This document shows positions 48,480 through 56,539 of a stretch of DNA of 64,000 nucleotides, one piece after another. The DNA comes from Mycolicibacterium rhodesiae JS60 (GTDB taxonomy: Bacteria; Actinomycetota; Actinomycetes; Mycobacteriales; Mycobacteriaceae). The position numbers were made by a program, and so were the translations under genes. The stretch spans positions 744,001-808,000 of the forward strand of contig AGIQ01000002.1 in NCBI GenBank assembly GCA_000230935.2, written 5' to 3'. Under the pieces are notes generated by a model that had not been told where the DNA came from, ran no database searches, and worked only from the letters and a program-made list of their open reading frames with translations. Numbering within the stretch: the stretch's first letter is position 1; each line of letters opens with the position of its first letter.

Positions 48480-49268
48480 CTACTTCGACTCGCTCTGCGA
48501 GAGTAGTTGTCCGAGTTGGCGTTGGAGATCGTCGATCTGCTCAGCCAGTTCCGCGTTCGACGGTGCTGGACGGGCATAGGTCTCGTCGATGTGCGATTCG
48601 ATCGCCTTGCGCAGATAGATGGTGACGATGACCAGCCACACCGCGAACACCAGAACGGGTAGCCACCAGGCCAGCAGCCCATTCCACGCCAGTGGCCCGG
48701 TCTTGAAGAACACATTGAATGTGCCGGCGCAGAAGATCAGCGCCACCCACAGATTGCAATAGCCGAGCCAGCGGGGGAAGACCGGGACGGGCCGACGGTC
48801 GATGAGGATCGCGACACCGAAGCAGGCGACTTGTACCGCGGCGGTCCCCGTCAGGCCGACGAACGGGATCCAGGCCATATCGTTGAGCAGCTCGATCAGC
48901 TTCGGATCGCGATCGGCGCGGAATGTCGCTGTCTGCCAGAAGAACAGTAAGTAGAGGAATTCGAGCACGAACAGCATCCCCAGCCCGAACTCGGTCATCG
49001 ACAGAATGGGAAACCGGCCTTCGATGCGGCGCATCTGTACGGCGATCGAGACCGCGAAGATGCCCAGCAGCACCGCGGCGACCATCGTGAGGATCATGCC
49101 CCAGCGGATGAACGATGCGTGGCCGATGATGATGGCGGTCGTCTGTTCCGCACTCAAGGCCGGTGACGGAGGCGGAAAGAACCGGGCCAGGCCCACGAAG
49201 CCAATGGCCATTAGCACGAGGACACCCGCACCGCTCCAGCCTGCCGCTCGGTGAATCAACCGACTCAT
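48480..49268 (-). CDS. Six-helix membrane protein, paralogue C
   Basis: 262 aa; ATG 49268 preferred over 49283 because GGAGGAAA sits just before it. Close relative of B: PPPSPALSAEQ, VQMRRIEGRFP, LYLLFFWQTATFRADRD, ELLNDMAWIPFVGLTG, VFPRWLGYCNLWVAL, FFKTGPLAWNGLL. The cytosolic tail (AELAEQIDDLQRQLGQLLSQ) has a coiled-coil heptad pattern, suggesting self-assembly. Convergent with B, 10 bp apart. The promoter contains AACGATCGTT rather than the TGAGAC-type site. Confidence 0.8.
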   Translation of the reverse strand: MSRLIHRAAGWSGAGVLVLMAIGFVGLARFFPPPSPALSAEQTTAIIIGHASFIRWGMILTMVAAVLLGIFAVSIAVQMRRIEGRFPILSMTEFGLGMLFVLEFLYLLFFWQTATFRADRDPKLIELLNDMAWIPFVGLTGTAAVQVACFGVAILIDRRPVPVFPRWLGYCNLWVALIFCAGTFNVFFKTGPLAWNGLLAWWLPVLVFAVWLVIVTIYLRKAIESHIDETYARPAPSNAELAEQIDDLQRQLGQLLSQSESK

Positions 49269-49298
49269 GTGTTTCCTCCGCATGTGGCAAGCATTGAT

Positions 49299-49308
49299 AA
49301 CGATCGTT
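49299..49308. promoter_or_regulatory. AACGATCGTT palindrome, copy 2
   Basis: TGATAACGATCGTTCTG, same 10-bp core as at 39643-39652, 30 bp upstream of the paralogue C start. Together the two copies suggest a second, smaller TetR-type regulon. Confidence 0.4.
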
Positions 49309-49350
49309 CTGTTCTGATGCTGATCACTATCATCGGTGGTGCGTCCGCTG

Positions 49351-50319
49351 TCAATGCTGAACGCGCGGAGGCAGATCGAGACCTTCAGATGTGAGGATGT
49401 CAGCGATCTCGGGCCAGATGCCCCGCTTCTGCCATGCTGTGAATCTGCGCCAGCAGCTCACGCCGGAGATTCCATACCGCGTCCGGGGGAGTTCTTGCCA
49501 CGGTGTCCTGCAGGTCAGCACGTCGATCACGCCCTCGAGCGCCAGCCTGTCGTCGATTCGTTGTCGTCCCCGAGGCGACGACGGCTGGGCTTGCAAGATG
49601 GGCTGGACTCGCGACCAGATGTCGTCGGAGACGACGCGCGGTAGCCGGCCAGCAGGGCTGGTGGCCGCAACCGGTCGACGAGCGAGGTCCTCACGCAAGG
49701 GCTGGTTTCGAAACTCGATGCCGTGCATCGTCAGACGCGCCATCTCTCGGACAAAGCGGGTCCGTGGCAGCTGCTCCATGTCGAACAGGCGTGGAAATGT
49801 GACGAGCGAAAAGCACACGCCGACCATGATTCTGGCCAGCACGGGGATGTCAACGCCGCCGTACTCCCGGCTGGCCGCTTCGCTGGCCGAACGCTGCTCG
49901 ACGAGCGTGACCACGCCGCGCATCGCCTGCTCGAGCCTGAGCTTCAGCGTGCCGCCGGGATCACCGAAGTGATAGACCGCCAGCAGTGGTAGGGCGATGT
50001 CCCGCTCGTCGAGGAACAGCCCGATGAGGTCGTTGAAGAGCACCTCCGCCTCTTCGAGCGACGGGCGCGAACCCGGCTCGCGTTGTTGCCATTCGGTCAG
50101 GTGTCGGGTCAGGAAGTCGGTGAAGGGCGTCAGCACGGCTGCGTCGAACAACGCCTCCTTGGTGCCGAAGTGCCGATAGATCAGCGGCTCCGATACGCCG
50201 GCGCGCAGCGCGATGCCCTTCGTGGTGGTGGCGTTGTAGCCGTATTGCCCGAACGCCGCCCGGGCCGCGGAGAGGATACGGTCTCTGGCGGATGCGTTTG
50301 ACGCCGTCGGTCTCGGCAT
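49351..50319 (-). CDS. TetR regulator fused to a transposase-type DUF4096 domain
   Basis: 322 aa from the ATG at 50319. Residues 1-~210 are a complete TetR: HTH ATTTKGIALRAGVSEPLIYRHFGTKEALFDAA-like (about 30-60) and a full ligand domain ending REMARLTMHGIEF. After a linker, residues ~229-312 match the DUF4096/IS402-IS5 transposase N-terminal helical domain: SDDIWSRVQPIL, RIDDRLALEGVIDVLTCRTPWQELP, and CWRRFTAWQKRGIWPEIADIL. No DDE catalytic domain follows. Frame is continuous, so this looks like a stable fusion or a domesticated piece of an IS, giving a second DNA-binding module. Divergent from paralogue D. Confidence 0.82.
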   Translation of the reverse strand: MPRPTASNASARDRILSAARAAFGQYGYNATTTKGIALRAGVSEPLIYRHFGTKEALFDAAVLTPFTDFLTRHLTEWQQREPGSRPSLEEAEVLFNDLIGLFLDERDIALPLLAVYHFGDPGGTLKLRLEQAMRGVVTLVEQRSASEAASREYGGVDIPVLARIMVGVCFSLVTFPRLFDMEQLPRTRFVREMARLTMHGIEFRNQPLREDLARRPVAATSPAGRLPRVVSDDIWSRVQPILQAQPSSPRGRQRIDDRLALEGVIDVLTCRTPWQELPRTRYGISGVSCWRRFTAWQKRGIWPEIADILTSEGLDLPPRVQH

Positions 50320-50343
50320 TCTGAAATGGTAATGAAATGGCGC

Positions 50344-50361
50344 TCTATCACCAACGATAGA
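50344..50361. promoter_or_regulatory. Candidate operator of the TetR-DUF4096 fusion
   Basis: Perfect inverted repeat TCTATC-ACCAAC-GATAGA 24 bp upstream of the fusion gene start and 95 bp upstream of paralogue D. Position suits autoregulation and control of D. Confidence 0.4.
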
Positions 50362-50456
50362 TGCGTCATCAGCGCGACTTGTTAGTGGGCCTTGCGGGGA
50401 TTCCTCGATGTTCGCCACCCTTCTGCACCGGAATGGCGGCGAATGAGGGAGCTTCG

Positions 50457-51221
50457 ATGGCGGCGGCAAAGACCAGGCAGGCTGACGGACTGGATCCCGT
50501 CCATCACGGGTGGTTGGCGGAGTTCCGAATCGATCCGATGGTCATGCGGCTGTTCGTGTGGAGCGGGCTGGCGCTGGTCGCCATGACGGTGATCGGCTTC
50601 GCGTGGCTGATGCGGATGGTTCCGCCGCCGTCGCCGACGATGACCAAAGAGGCTGCACTAGTGTGGGTTTCGGAGAACCAACGATCCATCCTCATCGGCG
50701 CGGCCCTGTGTACATTCTTCTGGTCGTTCTGGGTCACGTGGATGGCGCCCATTCTTCTCTACGTCCGGCGGATGGAGCGGGTTCCCGTGTTGACCTTCGC
50801 TGCGCTGGCCAACGTGGGTGGCGGTGCCGCTGTGATCACCACCATCGCGGTGTCGTGGACCGTGATGGCGTTCCGCGCCGAGGACCCTGCGATCGTCCAG
50901 GCGTTCCTCGACCTCGGGTTTTTCTTGTTCCTCTATACCTGGCCGCCGTTCGGCATTCTGATGGTCATCATCGCGGTCGCGATCTTCCGAGATCGCAATC
51001 CTCATGCGGCGTATCCGAGGTGGGTTGCCTACTACAACATCTACGCGGCCATCGCGATGGCGCCGGCCAGCTTCATGGGTCTGTTCAAGACCGGCCCGTT
51101 GGCCTACAACGGCATGCTGGCGTTCTGGCTCGTCGCGGTCGACTTCTTCACCTGGATGGTGGTGATGTCGGTGATGACGTTCAAAGCCATCACCGCCGAC
51201 GAGCGACGGCTCGCCGGGTAG
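50457..51221 (+). CDS. Six-helix membrane protein, paralogue D
   Basis: 254 aa from ATG 50457 after GAGGGAG. Longer N-terminal cytosolic segment (AAAKTRQADGLDPVHHGWL) than A-C, then TM1; family motifs VPPPSPTMTKEA, LYVRRMERVP, AYPRWVAYYN, and LFKTGPLAYNGMLAFW. Two TM segments contain TWPPFGILM, shared with E. Closest to E. Convergent with the tetR at 51223 (1 bp between stops). Function unknown. Confidence 0.79.
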   Translation: MAAAKTRQADGLDPVHHGWLAEFRIDPMVMRLFVWSGLALVAMTVIGFAWLMRMVPPPSPTMTKEAALVWVSENQRSILIGAALCTFFWSFWVTWMAPILLYVRRMERVPVLTFAALANVGGGAAVITTIAVSWTVMAFRAEDPAIVQAFLDLGFFLFLYTWPPFGILMVIIAVAIFRDRNPHAAYPRWVAYYNIYAAIAMAPASFMGLFKTGPLAYNGMLAFWLVAVDFFTWMVVMSVMTFKAITADERRLAG

Positions 51222-51222
51222 G

Positions 51223-51858
51223 TCAGGCCGAGCCGCGGTGCGCGATCCCGTGCAACAGCATCTGTGTGAGCTCGTCGATCTGCCTTTTCTTGCTCGGGCG
51301 GCGCTCTCGAGATGGAAAGAGCCAATCGTCAAGTAGCAGAACCGACATGACCGCACCCGCGCTCACCGCGACGGTCAACGGAGGATCAAGGTCGTCGTAG
51401 TGCCTCGGCTGGCCATGATCCAGCAGGGCCCTCCTCATGATGCGCAGCGCCTCTGCGACCCTGTCGCTCACGGCGGCGGAAACGCGGTCGAGCTCCTGAT
51501 CGCTGCCCTGCGCCCTCGCGGAGATCAGCGTCTTGATGAGTTCGCGATGCTCGTTGACCACGCCGTAGAAGCCCGTCACGAACGATCGGACAATCTTTTC
51601 GGCATCGGTGGTGGCCGGCTGTTCACGCTCCCATGAGGTCACCCATTCGGTCAGGAACTCGGTGAACGGCTTGAGTGTCGCCTGCTCGAAAAGCCCTGCC
51701 TTGCTGCCGAAGTTGCGAAACAGCACGGGCTCGCCCACGCCGGCTTCCTCGGCGATCTGACGGGTGGTGGTGCCGTGGTAGCCCTGGGCGGTGAACAGCC
51801 GATCGGCCGCCTTGAGCACCAGATCCTGCACCTCGCGCGGCCCGCGTCGCATGCCCAT
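51223..51858 (-). CDS. TetR-family regulator
   Basis: 211 aa. HTH GTTTRQIAEEAGVGEPVLFRNFGSKAGLFEQA. The C-terminal region MSVLLLDDWLFPSRERRPSKKRQIDELTQMLLHGIAHR has the same form as the remnant at 53718 and the partial TetR at 63617, so these TetRs are one local family. Located between D and E and facing D; divergent from E across a region with a TGAGAC-type site. Confidence 0.87.
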   Translation of the reverse strand: MGMRRGPREVQDLVLKAADRLFTAQGYHGTTTRQIAEEAGVGEPVLFRNFGSKAGLFEQATLKPFTEFLTEWVTSWEREQPATTDAEKIVRSFVTGFYGVVNEHRELIKTLISARAQGSDQELDRVSAAVSDRVAEALRIMRRALLDHGQPRHYDDLDPPLTVAVSAGAVMSVLLLDDWLFPSRERRPSKKRQIDELTQMLLHGIAHRGSA

Positions 51859-51951
51859 GGGGAGATGGTATCGCGAGTCGTTAAGTAAGCAGGACTATCC
51901 ATTATCGAAAGTGGCACTTGCTAACGCGATCGGGCGGACCTACAGTAATTA

Positions 51952-51968
51952 TGAAGTGATGCGTCTCA
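51952..51968. promoter_or_regulatory. TGAGAC-type palindrome, site 11
   Basis: TGAAGTGATGCGTCTCA, right half perfect, left half weak. 36 bp upstream of the paralogue E start. Confidence 0.45.
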
Positions 51969-52004
51969 CAAAGAGGCCGCGCCGGGTGTGGATGGAGGAA
52001 ACCG

Positions 52005-52802
52005 GTGATCAAGCAGGTCGAGATGGACAAGGGTGTCGCCAGGGCGTTCACTTGGTCGGCAGTAGTGGTTGTCCTGGGACTCCTTGTGGCCCAGGGCTTC
52101 TTGATGCATTTCCTGCCCGCGCCGAGACCCACCCTCACTGCCGACGAGTTGCGCCAAGTTTTCATCGATCGTCGGTCGGAAATCCAGATCGGCTCGGTGA
52201 TCCAAATCATCGCGTGGAGCTTCTGGGCGACGTGGGGCATAGTCGTCACCACGTTCATGCGGAGGATGGAGCGCGGTTATCCGTTCCTCACGTACGCGTC
52301 GATTGCGTTGGTCGGCGGCGGATATGTGTTCTTCCTGTTCATTCCCATGACTTGGGCGGTGTGCGCCTACCGCGCCGACACGATGGATCCGCAGATCATC
52401 CAGTTCGCCAACGACTGGGTGTGGTTCGACTGGCTCTTCACCTGGCCGCCCTTCGCTATCTGGTTCTTCGTCGTCGCGGCCGCGATCTTCAAGGACCACA
52501 ACGTCCCCACGATCTATCCCCGCTGGGTGGGCTACTTCAATCTGTGGTGCGGTTTCCTGATCTTCCCGGCGGCACTGATCGTGTTCTGGAAGGACGGCCC
52601 TTTCGCGTACAACGGCGTCCTCGCCTTCTGGTTCCCCGTCTTCATCTTCTTCGGGGAGATCGTGGTGATGATCGTGATGTCGTTGAAGGTCATCAACCAA
52701 CAAGCGGCCAAGTTGCAGGCAGACGCCGAAGCGGGCGTGCCGGGAGTCGCCTGGGTCGAGGTCGACAACACACGCGACCGGCCGGCTTTCACGAAGTCCT
52801 AG
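52005..52802 (+). CDS. Six-helix membrane protein, paralogue E
   Basis: 265 aa from GTG 52005, five bases after GGAGGA. LPAPRPTLTADE after TM1, TFMRRMERGYP, FIPMTWAVCAYRAD, LFTWPPFAIWFFVVAAAIF, IYPRWVGYFNLWCGF, and FWKDGPFAYNGVLAFWFP: the full family pattern. Ends with a charged tail. First gene of the E-NorE2-NorF2 operon, mirroring NorE1-NorF1-B with the order changed. Confidence 0.8.
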   Translation: MIKQVEMDKGVARAFTWSAVVVVLGLLVAQGFLMHFLPAPRPTLTADELRQVFIDRRSEIQIGSVIQIIAWSFWATWGIVVTTFMRRMERGYPFLTYASIALVGGGYVFFLFIPMTWAVCAYRADTMDPQIIQFANDWVWFDWLFTWPPFAIWFFVVAAAIFKDHNVPTIYPRWVGYFNLWCGFLIFPAALIVFWKDGPFAYNGVLAFWFPVFIFFGEIVVMIVMSLKVINQQAAKLQADAEAGVPGVAWVEVDNTRDRPAFTKS

Positions 52803-52815
52803 TCGAGCGCACGGC

Positions 52816-53409
52816 GTGATAACGATCAATCGCGTCAGAGCCAGAAGAACTTTCGAGCCGCACACGCCGGGCGAGGACGGCACGTGGATATTCATCCTCG
52901 GCGACATGAGCGTGTTCTCAGGGTTCTTCATCACCTTCCTCGTCTACCGATCACGCAACGCCGATCTGTTCAATGCGGCGTCGGCCCATCTCACTCAGCT
53001 TTACGGCGTGATCAATACCGGCCTGCTGTTGACCAGTTCGCTCTTGGTGGTCGTGGGGCTGCGCGCCATTCGTCGCCGTGCTCTGCACATCGCCCCGCGA
53101 TGTTTCGCCGGCGCGTTCTTGTGCGGGCTCGGCTTCTCCGTGCTGAAGATCAGTGAATACACCAATAAGGTCAACCACGGGATCACGCCCACCACCAACG
53201 AGTTCTGGATGTACTTCTACATCCTGACCGGCCTGCACTTCTTTCACCTCTTGGTCGGCATGTGCCTGCTCGTCTACATGATGGTCAAGTCGAGAAAGCC
53301 GACGCTGAGTGTCAAAGAACTCGCCTACGTCGAAGGCGGTGCGTGCTTCTGGCACATGGTGGATCTGCTGTGGATCGTGCTCTTCCCGCTGCTGTATTTC
53401 GTGAGGTGA
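52816..53409 (+). CDS. Cytochrome oxidase subunit III family protein, NorE-like, copy 2
   Basis: 197 aa, GTG start. GDMSVFSGFFITFLVY, NTGLLLTSSLLVVVGLRAI, GFSVLKISEYTNKVNHGITP, ILTGLHFFHLLVGMCLLVYM, and ACFWHMVDLLWIVLFPLLYF parallel copy 1 throughout. Located 13 bp after E and 7 bp before the NorF-like gene. The start codon region itself contains GATAACGATC, a half-match to the AACGATCGTT palindrome. Confidence 0.87.
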   Translation: MITINRVRARRTFEPHTPGEDGTWIFILGDMSVFSGFFITFLVYRSRNADLFNAASAHLTQLYGVINTGLLLTSSLLVVVGLRAIRRRALHIAPRCFAGAFLCGLGFSVLKISEYTNKVNHGITPTTNEFWMYFYILTGLHFFHLLVGMCLLVYMMVKSRKPTLSVKELAYVEGGACFWHMVDLLWIVLFPLLYFVR

Positions 53410-53416
53410 TAACGCC

Positions 53417-53710
53417 GTGATCGACACCGCCGCCGCAACTTTCCGGGAACTCCTTCGCGGGCCGTTCGCAGTCGTCTGGCTGGCCTTGATTGGCGCGACG
53501 TTGCTCTCCTGGTACCTCGGTGCCGACCATGGCGTTCACAACCATCATGTCGCGACGACCTTGATCCTGATCGTGGCTTTCGTCAAGGTCCGGTTTGTCG
53601 GCATGTACTTCATGGAACTCCGTGACGCGCCGCGGCGCCTGCGTGCGTTGTTCGAAATGCACTGCCTGATCGTGTGCACCGCAATGCTGACGGTGTACTT
53701 CGTCCTCTGA
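53417..53710 (+). CDS. Cytochrome oxidase subunit IV family protein, NorF-like, copy 2
   Basis: 97 aa, GTG start. Three TM helices with VAFVKVRFVGMYFMELRDAPRR, the same signature as in copy 1 (FKIRLVGLYFMELREAP). Last gene of the E-NorE2-NorF2 unit and convergent with the TetR remnant. Confidence 0.86.
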   Translation: MIDTAAATFRELLRGPFAVVWLALIGATLLSWYLGADHGVHNHHVATTLILIVAFVKVRFVGMYFMELRDAPRRLRALFEMHCLIVCTAMLTVYFVL

Positions 53711-53717
53711 CGGACAG

Positions 53718-53885
53718 TCAGCTGGGCCTGCCGGTGATGCCGTAGGTGACCATCATCGTGATCTCCTTGACCATCCGTGTTCTGCTCGGCGACCGAAAGC
53801 CGACAGGAACGATCCAGTCCTCCAGGACGACGGCGCCGATGACCTGCGACACCCGAAAAGGCGCTGTCCGAGGGGTGATTCGGTA
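53718..53885 (-). pseudogene. Remnant of a TetR gene (C-terminal 55 codons)
   Basis: Translating the minus strand from the TAC just after the FAD oxidoreductase stop gives about 55 residues ending at TGA 53718: PFRVSQVIGAVVLEDWIVP, then RTRMVKEITMMVTYGITGRP. This aligns with the C-termini of the TetRs at 51223 and 63617 (GSVLLGDWAYP, RTRMVREMARLIVDGIAHR). No start codon or HTH is present; the in-frame TAG upstream is the stop of the neighbouring gene. A decayed tetR copy, consistent with duplication of the local module. Confidence 0.7.
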
Positions 53886-55481
53886 CTATGCGTCGAACTG
53901 TCCAAGAGCGGTCTGCGCCGCCAGCCGCCCCGGCCAGCCGCTGACCCCACCCCCGGGATGCGAGCCGGCGCCGGCGTGGAAATAGTTCGTCACCGGTGAG
54001 CGGTAGCCGCCGAGGCCCGGTGCCGGCCGGTTCATCGCGAGCCGCAGCGGAGTCATGTCGACATGGAAGTAAGAGCCGTTGGGGGTGGCAAACTGCGCAC
54101 CGAAATCAGCTGGGCTGGTTTCGATCCGGGCGATCTCGGTATCGAATCCAGCGAGATGGGTAGTAACCGAATCCATGATCGACGCGGACATCGCCGCCTT
54201 GGTCTTCTCCCACCCGTCGCGCGGTTGGGCCGGCACGTTCGATGCCAGGTAGACGACGTCCTGTCCCTCGGGCGCCAGCCCAGAGTCGTTGGCGGACAGG
54301 ACCGCCATGTACACGGGCGGTTTGACCAGGGACTCGCCGGCCCGGATGGCTTGCAGCTGGCGGATGTTGTCGTCGAATGTCCCGGTCATCAGGGCGGTTT
54401 TGCGGATGTCGAATCCGTCGATCTTGGCGCGCTGGGCTGCGCCCCTGGGGTAGGTGGCCCGGCCGGACAGTGCGATATCGATCTTGAACGTCGCCGAGTT
54501 GTTGCCGCTTGCAGGCAGTACGGCGACTTTGGCCCGGGTCGCGGTATCCAGCACCCCGTCCTCGAGCAACCCCCCGTAGGCCAGCTGCGGCGGCACTGCG
54601 GCCAGCACGCCACGCCTGGCGCCGATCTCGGCGCCGTTGGCGAGTTCGACACCGGTGGCACGGTTGCCGACGACAGTCACCCGGTTGACTGCCGTACTGG
54701 TGCGGATATCGGCGCCGCGTTCGATGGCGTAACCCGCCATAGCGGTCATGACCGCACCCATTCCGCCGCGTGGCCGGATCACGCCCGGCTCGCGGTGCAC
54801 CGCAGCCAGCCCGACGCAGTAGAACCCGCCGCCGTCGTGATCGATTGGCCCGATCATGCTGCCCCAGTAGGTGGCCAGCGACCGCATCTGGTCGGAGGAG
54901 AAAGTGTCGGCCATCAGGTCGACGAGGTTGTGCGACATGATGCGACCCAGCTGACGCCGAATCGCCCGGCTCGGTGCGAGTTTCAGCATCAGCTTGCCCA
55001 ACTCTGCCTTCGGTAGTTGTGCGGGGTGATGCGGCATGACCGCGCTCAGCGCCTCGAAGATCCACGACAGCGCAGGCTGTAGATCGGCATAGCTGCGGGC
55101 ATCCGCGGCCGAATACCGACGAACCTCGGCCAGCGTGCGGTTCAGATCGTGGAACAGGAGCAGCGTAGACCCGTCTTCGCCGATCCAGCCGTAGGGCGCC
55201 TCCACCGGAGCGCTGCGGTACCCGTAGCGGTGCAGGTCGAGATCGGAGATGAAACTCGTACACGACATGAACATGTCGTCCATCGCGCCCAGACTCAGAA
55301 TGTGGTGCGGCGCCTCGGGGCAAAACGCCCCACTGTTGGCAAGACCACCCAGGTGCGGGCGCTGCTCCAGGACCAGCACGCTGGCCCCGGATGCGGACAG
55401 CGTGCACGCCGCGCTCAGCCCGTTGTGGCCGCCGCCGACCACGATGTAGTCGTAGGTGTGGTCCAATTCGTGCGCAGTCAT
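53886..55481 (-). CDS. FAD-dependent oxidoreductase, phytoene desaturase-like
   Basis: 531 aa from ATG 55481 (GAGG upstream). N-terminal dinucleotide fold VVGGGHNGLSAACTLSASGASVLVLEQR and RPHLGG; C-terminal FAD segment NYFHAGAGSHPGGGVSGWPGRLAA, as in the CrtI/carotenoid-retinol-desaturase superfamily. Such enzymes desaturate or isomerise isoprenoid chains, but many members have other substrates. It lies 13 bp after paralogue F on the same strand, so F and this enzyme form an operon. A role on the same isoprenoid-like substrate as the catabolic genes is plausible but unproven. Confidence 0.85.
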   Translation of the reverse strand: MTAHELDHTYDYIVVGGGHNGLSAACTLSASGASVLVLEQRPHLGGLANSGAFCPEAPHHILSLGAMDDMFMSCTSFISDLDLHRYGYRSAPVEAPYGWIGEDGSTLLLFHDLNRTLAEVRRYSAADARSYADLQPALSWIFEALSAVMPHHPAQLPKAELGKLMLKLAPSRAIRRQLGRIMSHNLVDLMADTFSSDQMRSLATYWGSMIGPIDHDGGGFYCVGLAAVHREPGVIRPRGGMGAVMTAMAGYAIERGADIRTSTAVNRVTVVGNRATGVELANGAEIGARRGVLAAVPPQLAYGGLLEDGVLDTATRAKVAVLPASGNNSATFKIDIALSGRATYPRGAAQRAKIDGFDIRKTALMTGTFDDNIRQLQAIRAGESLVKPPVYMAVLSANDSGLAPEGQDVVYLASNVPAQPRDGWEKTKAAMSASIMDSVTTHLAGFDTEIARIETSPADFGAQFATPNGSYFHVDMTPLRLAMNRPAPGLGGYRSPVTNYFHAGAGSHPGGGVSGWPGRLAAQTALGQFDA

Positions 55482-55494
55482 CTCGCCTCGATGC

Positions 55495-56265
55495 TCAGAA
55501 GACGCTGGCGGCAGCGTGATTCGGCGCGAGGTCAGGATCGGGATCGGCGACTTGGCCACGCAGTGCGCGAAAGACCAACCAACTCTGGATCACGATCCAG
55601 GTGGTGAACAGAATCAGCGGAGACCAGAACACCAGTAACCCGTTCCAAGCGAACGGTCCGCTGCGAGGGATGAAGGCGATCGCGCCCGCCTCGAACATGA
55701 TCGTGATCCACAGCGACATCCACCCCCACCATCGCGGGAAGGGATTGTTCTTGATCAGCTGGGTGGCCGGACGCAAACAGATGACGGTCACGCCGACCCA
55801 CATGAAGATGTAGAACTGGTCGGTGGTCGTCATGGTCAGCGAGGCCAGCTCGTGCATGAGGGTCGTGACTTCCGGATTCTTACGCGGGGCGGTATAGGCA
55901 GCCACGCCCCAAAACATCGGCGGGAGCATCAAGAACAGCGACATCAGGGCACCGCTCACCAAGGACAGGATGCTCCAGATCTTCAGCCCGCCGGTCTCCA
56001 CTCTGGCCATCTGCACCGCCACCACGGCCAAGATCGGCATCATGAACGCGCCGGCCCAACTGCAGATCACCGCGCCCCATTTGATGCGGGTGCTGTTGTG
56101 GACGTACCAGTCCGCCACCTGCTCGGCCGACCACGCCGGATTCTTCAGGGGAACCTGTTGCAGGAGAAGAGCAAACGCCGCGATGTAGACGAGGGCTAAG
56201 ACAATGCCCCACCAGAGGATCGCGCGTTGACTGCGTTCGGAGAACAGGCTTCGACCAGTTGCCAT
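55495..56265 (-). CDS. Six-helix membrane protein, paralogue F
   Basis: 256 aa from ATG 56265 after AAGGAG. Nearly the same as paralogue A along its length: SQRAILWWGI, VPLKNPAWSAEQ, WGAVICSWAGAFMMPILAV, PPMFWGVAAYTAPRKNPE, TVICLRPATQL, NPFPRWWGWMSLWITIMFEA, and IPRSGPFAWNGLLVFWSP. A and F are therefore a recent duplicate pair. First gene of the F-FAD oxidoreductase unit. Function unknown. Confidence 0.8.
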   Translation of the reverse strand: MATGRSLFSERSQRAILWWGIVLALVYIAAFALLLQQVPLKNPAWSAEQVADWYVHNSTRIKWGAVICSWAGAFMMPILAVVAVQMARVETGGLKIWSILSLVSGALMSLFLMLPPMFWGVAAYTAPRKNPEVTTLMHELASLTMTTTDQFYIFMWVGVTVICLRPATQLIKNNPFPRWWGWMSLWITIMFEAGAIAFIPRSGPFAWNGLLVFWSPLILFTTWIVIQSWLVFRALRGQVADPDPDLAPNHAAASVF

Positions 56266-56359
56266 GGTCACTCCTTCTGATTTGTGCACATGTGAAATTG
56301 CTCGGCATGACACCGGAAAGCCCTGTGCGGCAGATGAAGAGCGAGAGATCGTATATTTA

Positions 56360-56376
56360 TTGATAGTTCAGTCTCA
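56360..56376. promoter_or_regulatory. TGAGAC-type palindrome, site 12
   Basis: Read on the minus strand TGAGACTGAACTATCA: left half perfect, right half CTATCA at N4 spacing, in the leader of paralogue F (about 95 bp upstream). Confidence 0.4.
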
Positions 56377-56438
56377 AAATAGGCACGCTGACGCGGAGGT
56401 GTCAATGCCCAGTTCTTCGCGATCACGTTCCACTGGCA

Positions 56439-56471
56439 CACGACACTGCGACATTCTCTGTCGTACTGTCG
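56439..56471. promoter_or_regulatory. 33-bp composite inverted repeat, copy 1
   Basis: CACGACACTGCGACAT, four central bases TCTC, then TGTCGTACTGTCG. The arms contain two nested TGTCG/CGACA pairs. It is identical to the copy at 59036-59068 (opposite orientation) except in the four central bases. 69 bp upstream of AveC-like gene 1; candidate binding site for the TetR at 57626, possibly as two dimers. Confidence 0.65.
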
Positions 56472-56539
56472 CGCGATGCTGTACGGTAGTGCGAAGGCGG
56501 TCGCATCGTGCGTATCGTGCGGCCCCGAATGGAGGCTTG

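Noticed and set aside
49351..49650. Possible intact IS5-family transposase
   Set aside because: Only the N-terminal DUF4096-like module is present, in frame with TetR; no DDE domain or terminal inverted repeats seen.
46800..53710. Terminal cytochrome c oxidase operon
   Set aside because: Only subunit III/IV-type proteins occur; no subunit I (haem-copper His ligands) or subunit II (CuA) gene is present.
56264..56539. 92-residue N-terminal extension of AveC-like protein 1
   Set aside because: The stretch contains the promoter region and the 33-bp inverted repeat; GGAGG plus ATG 56540 fits better.
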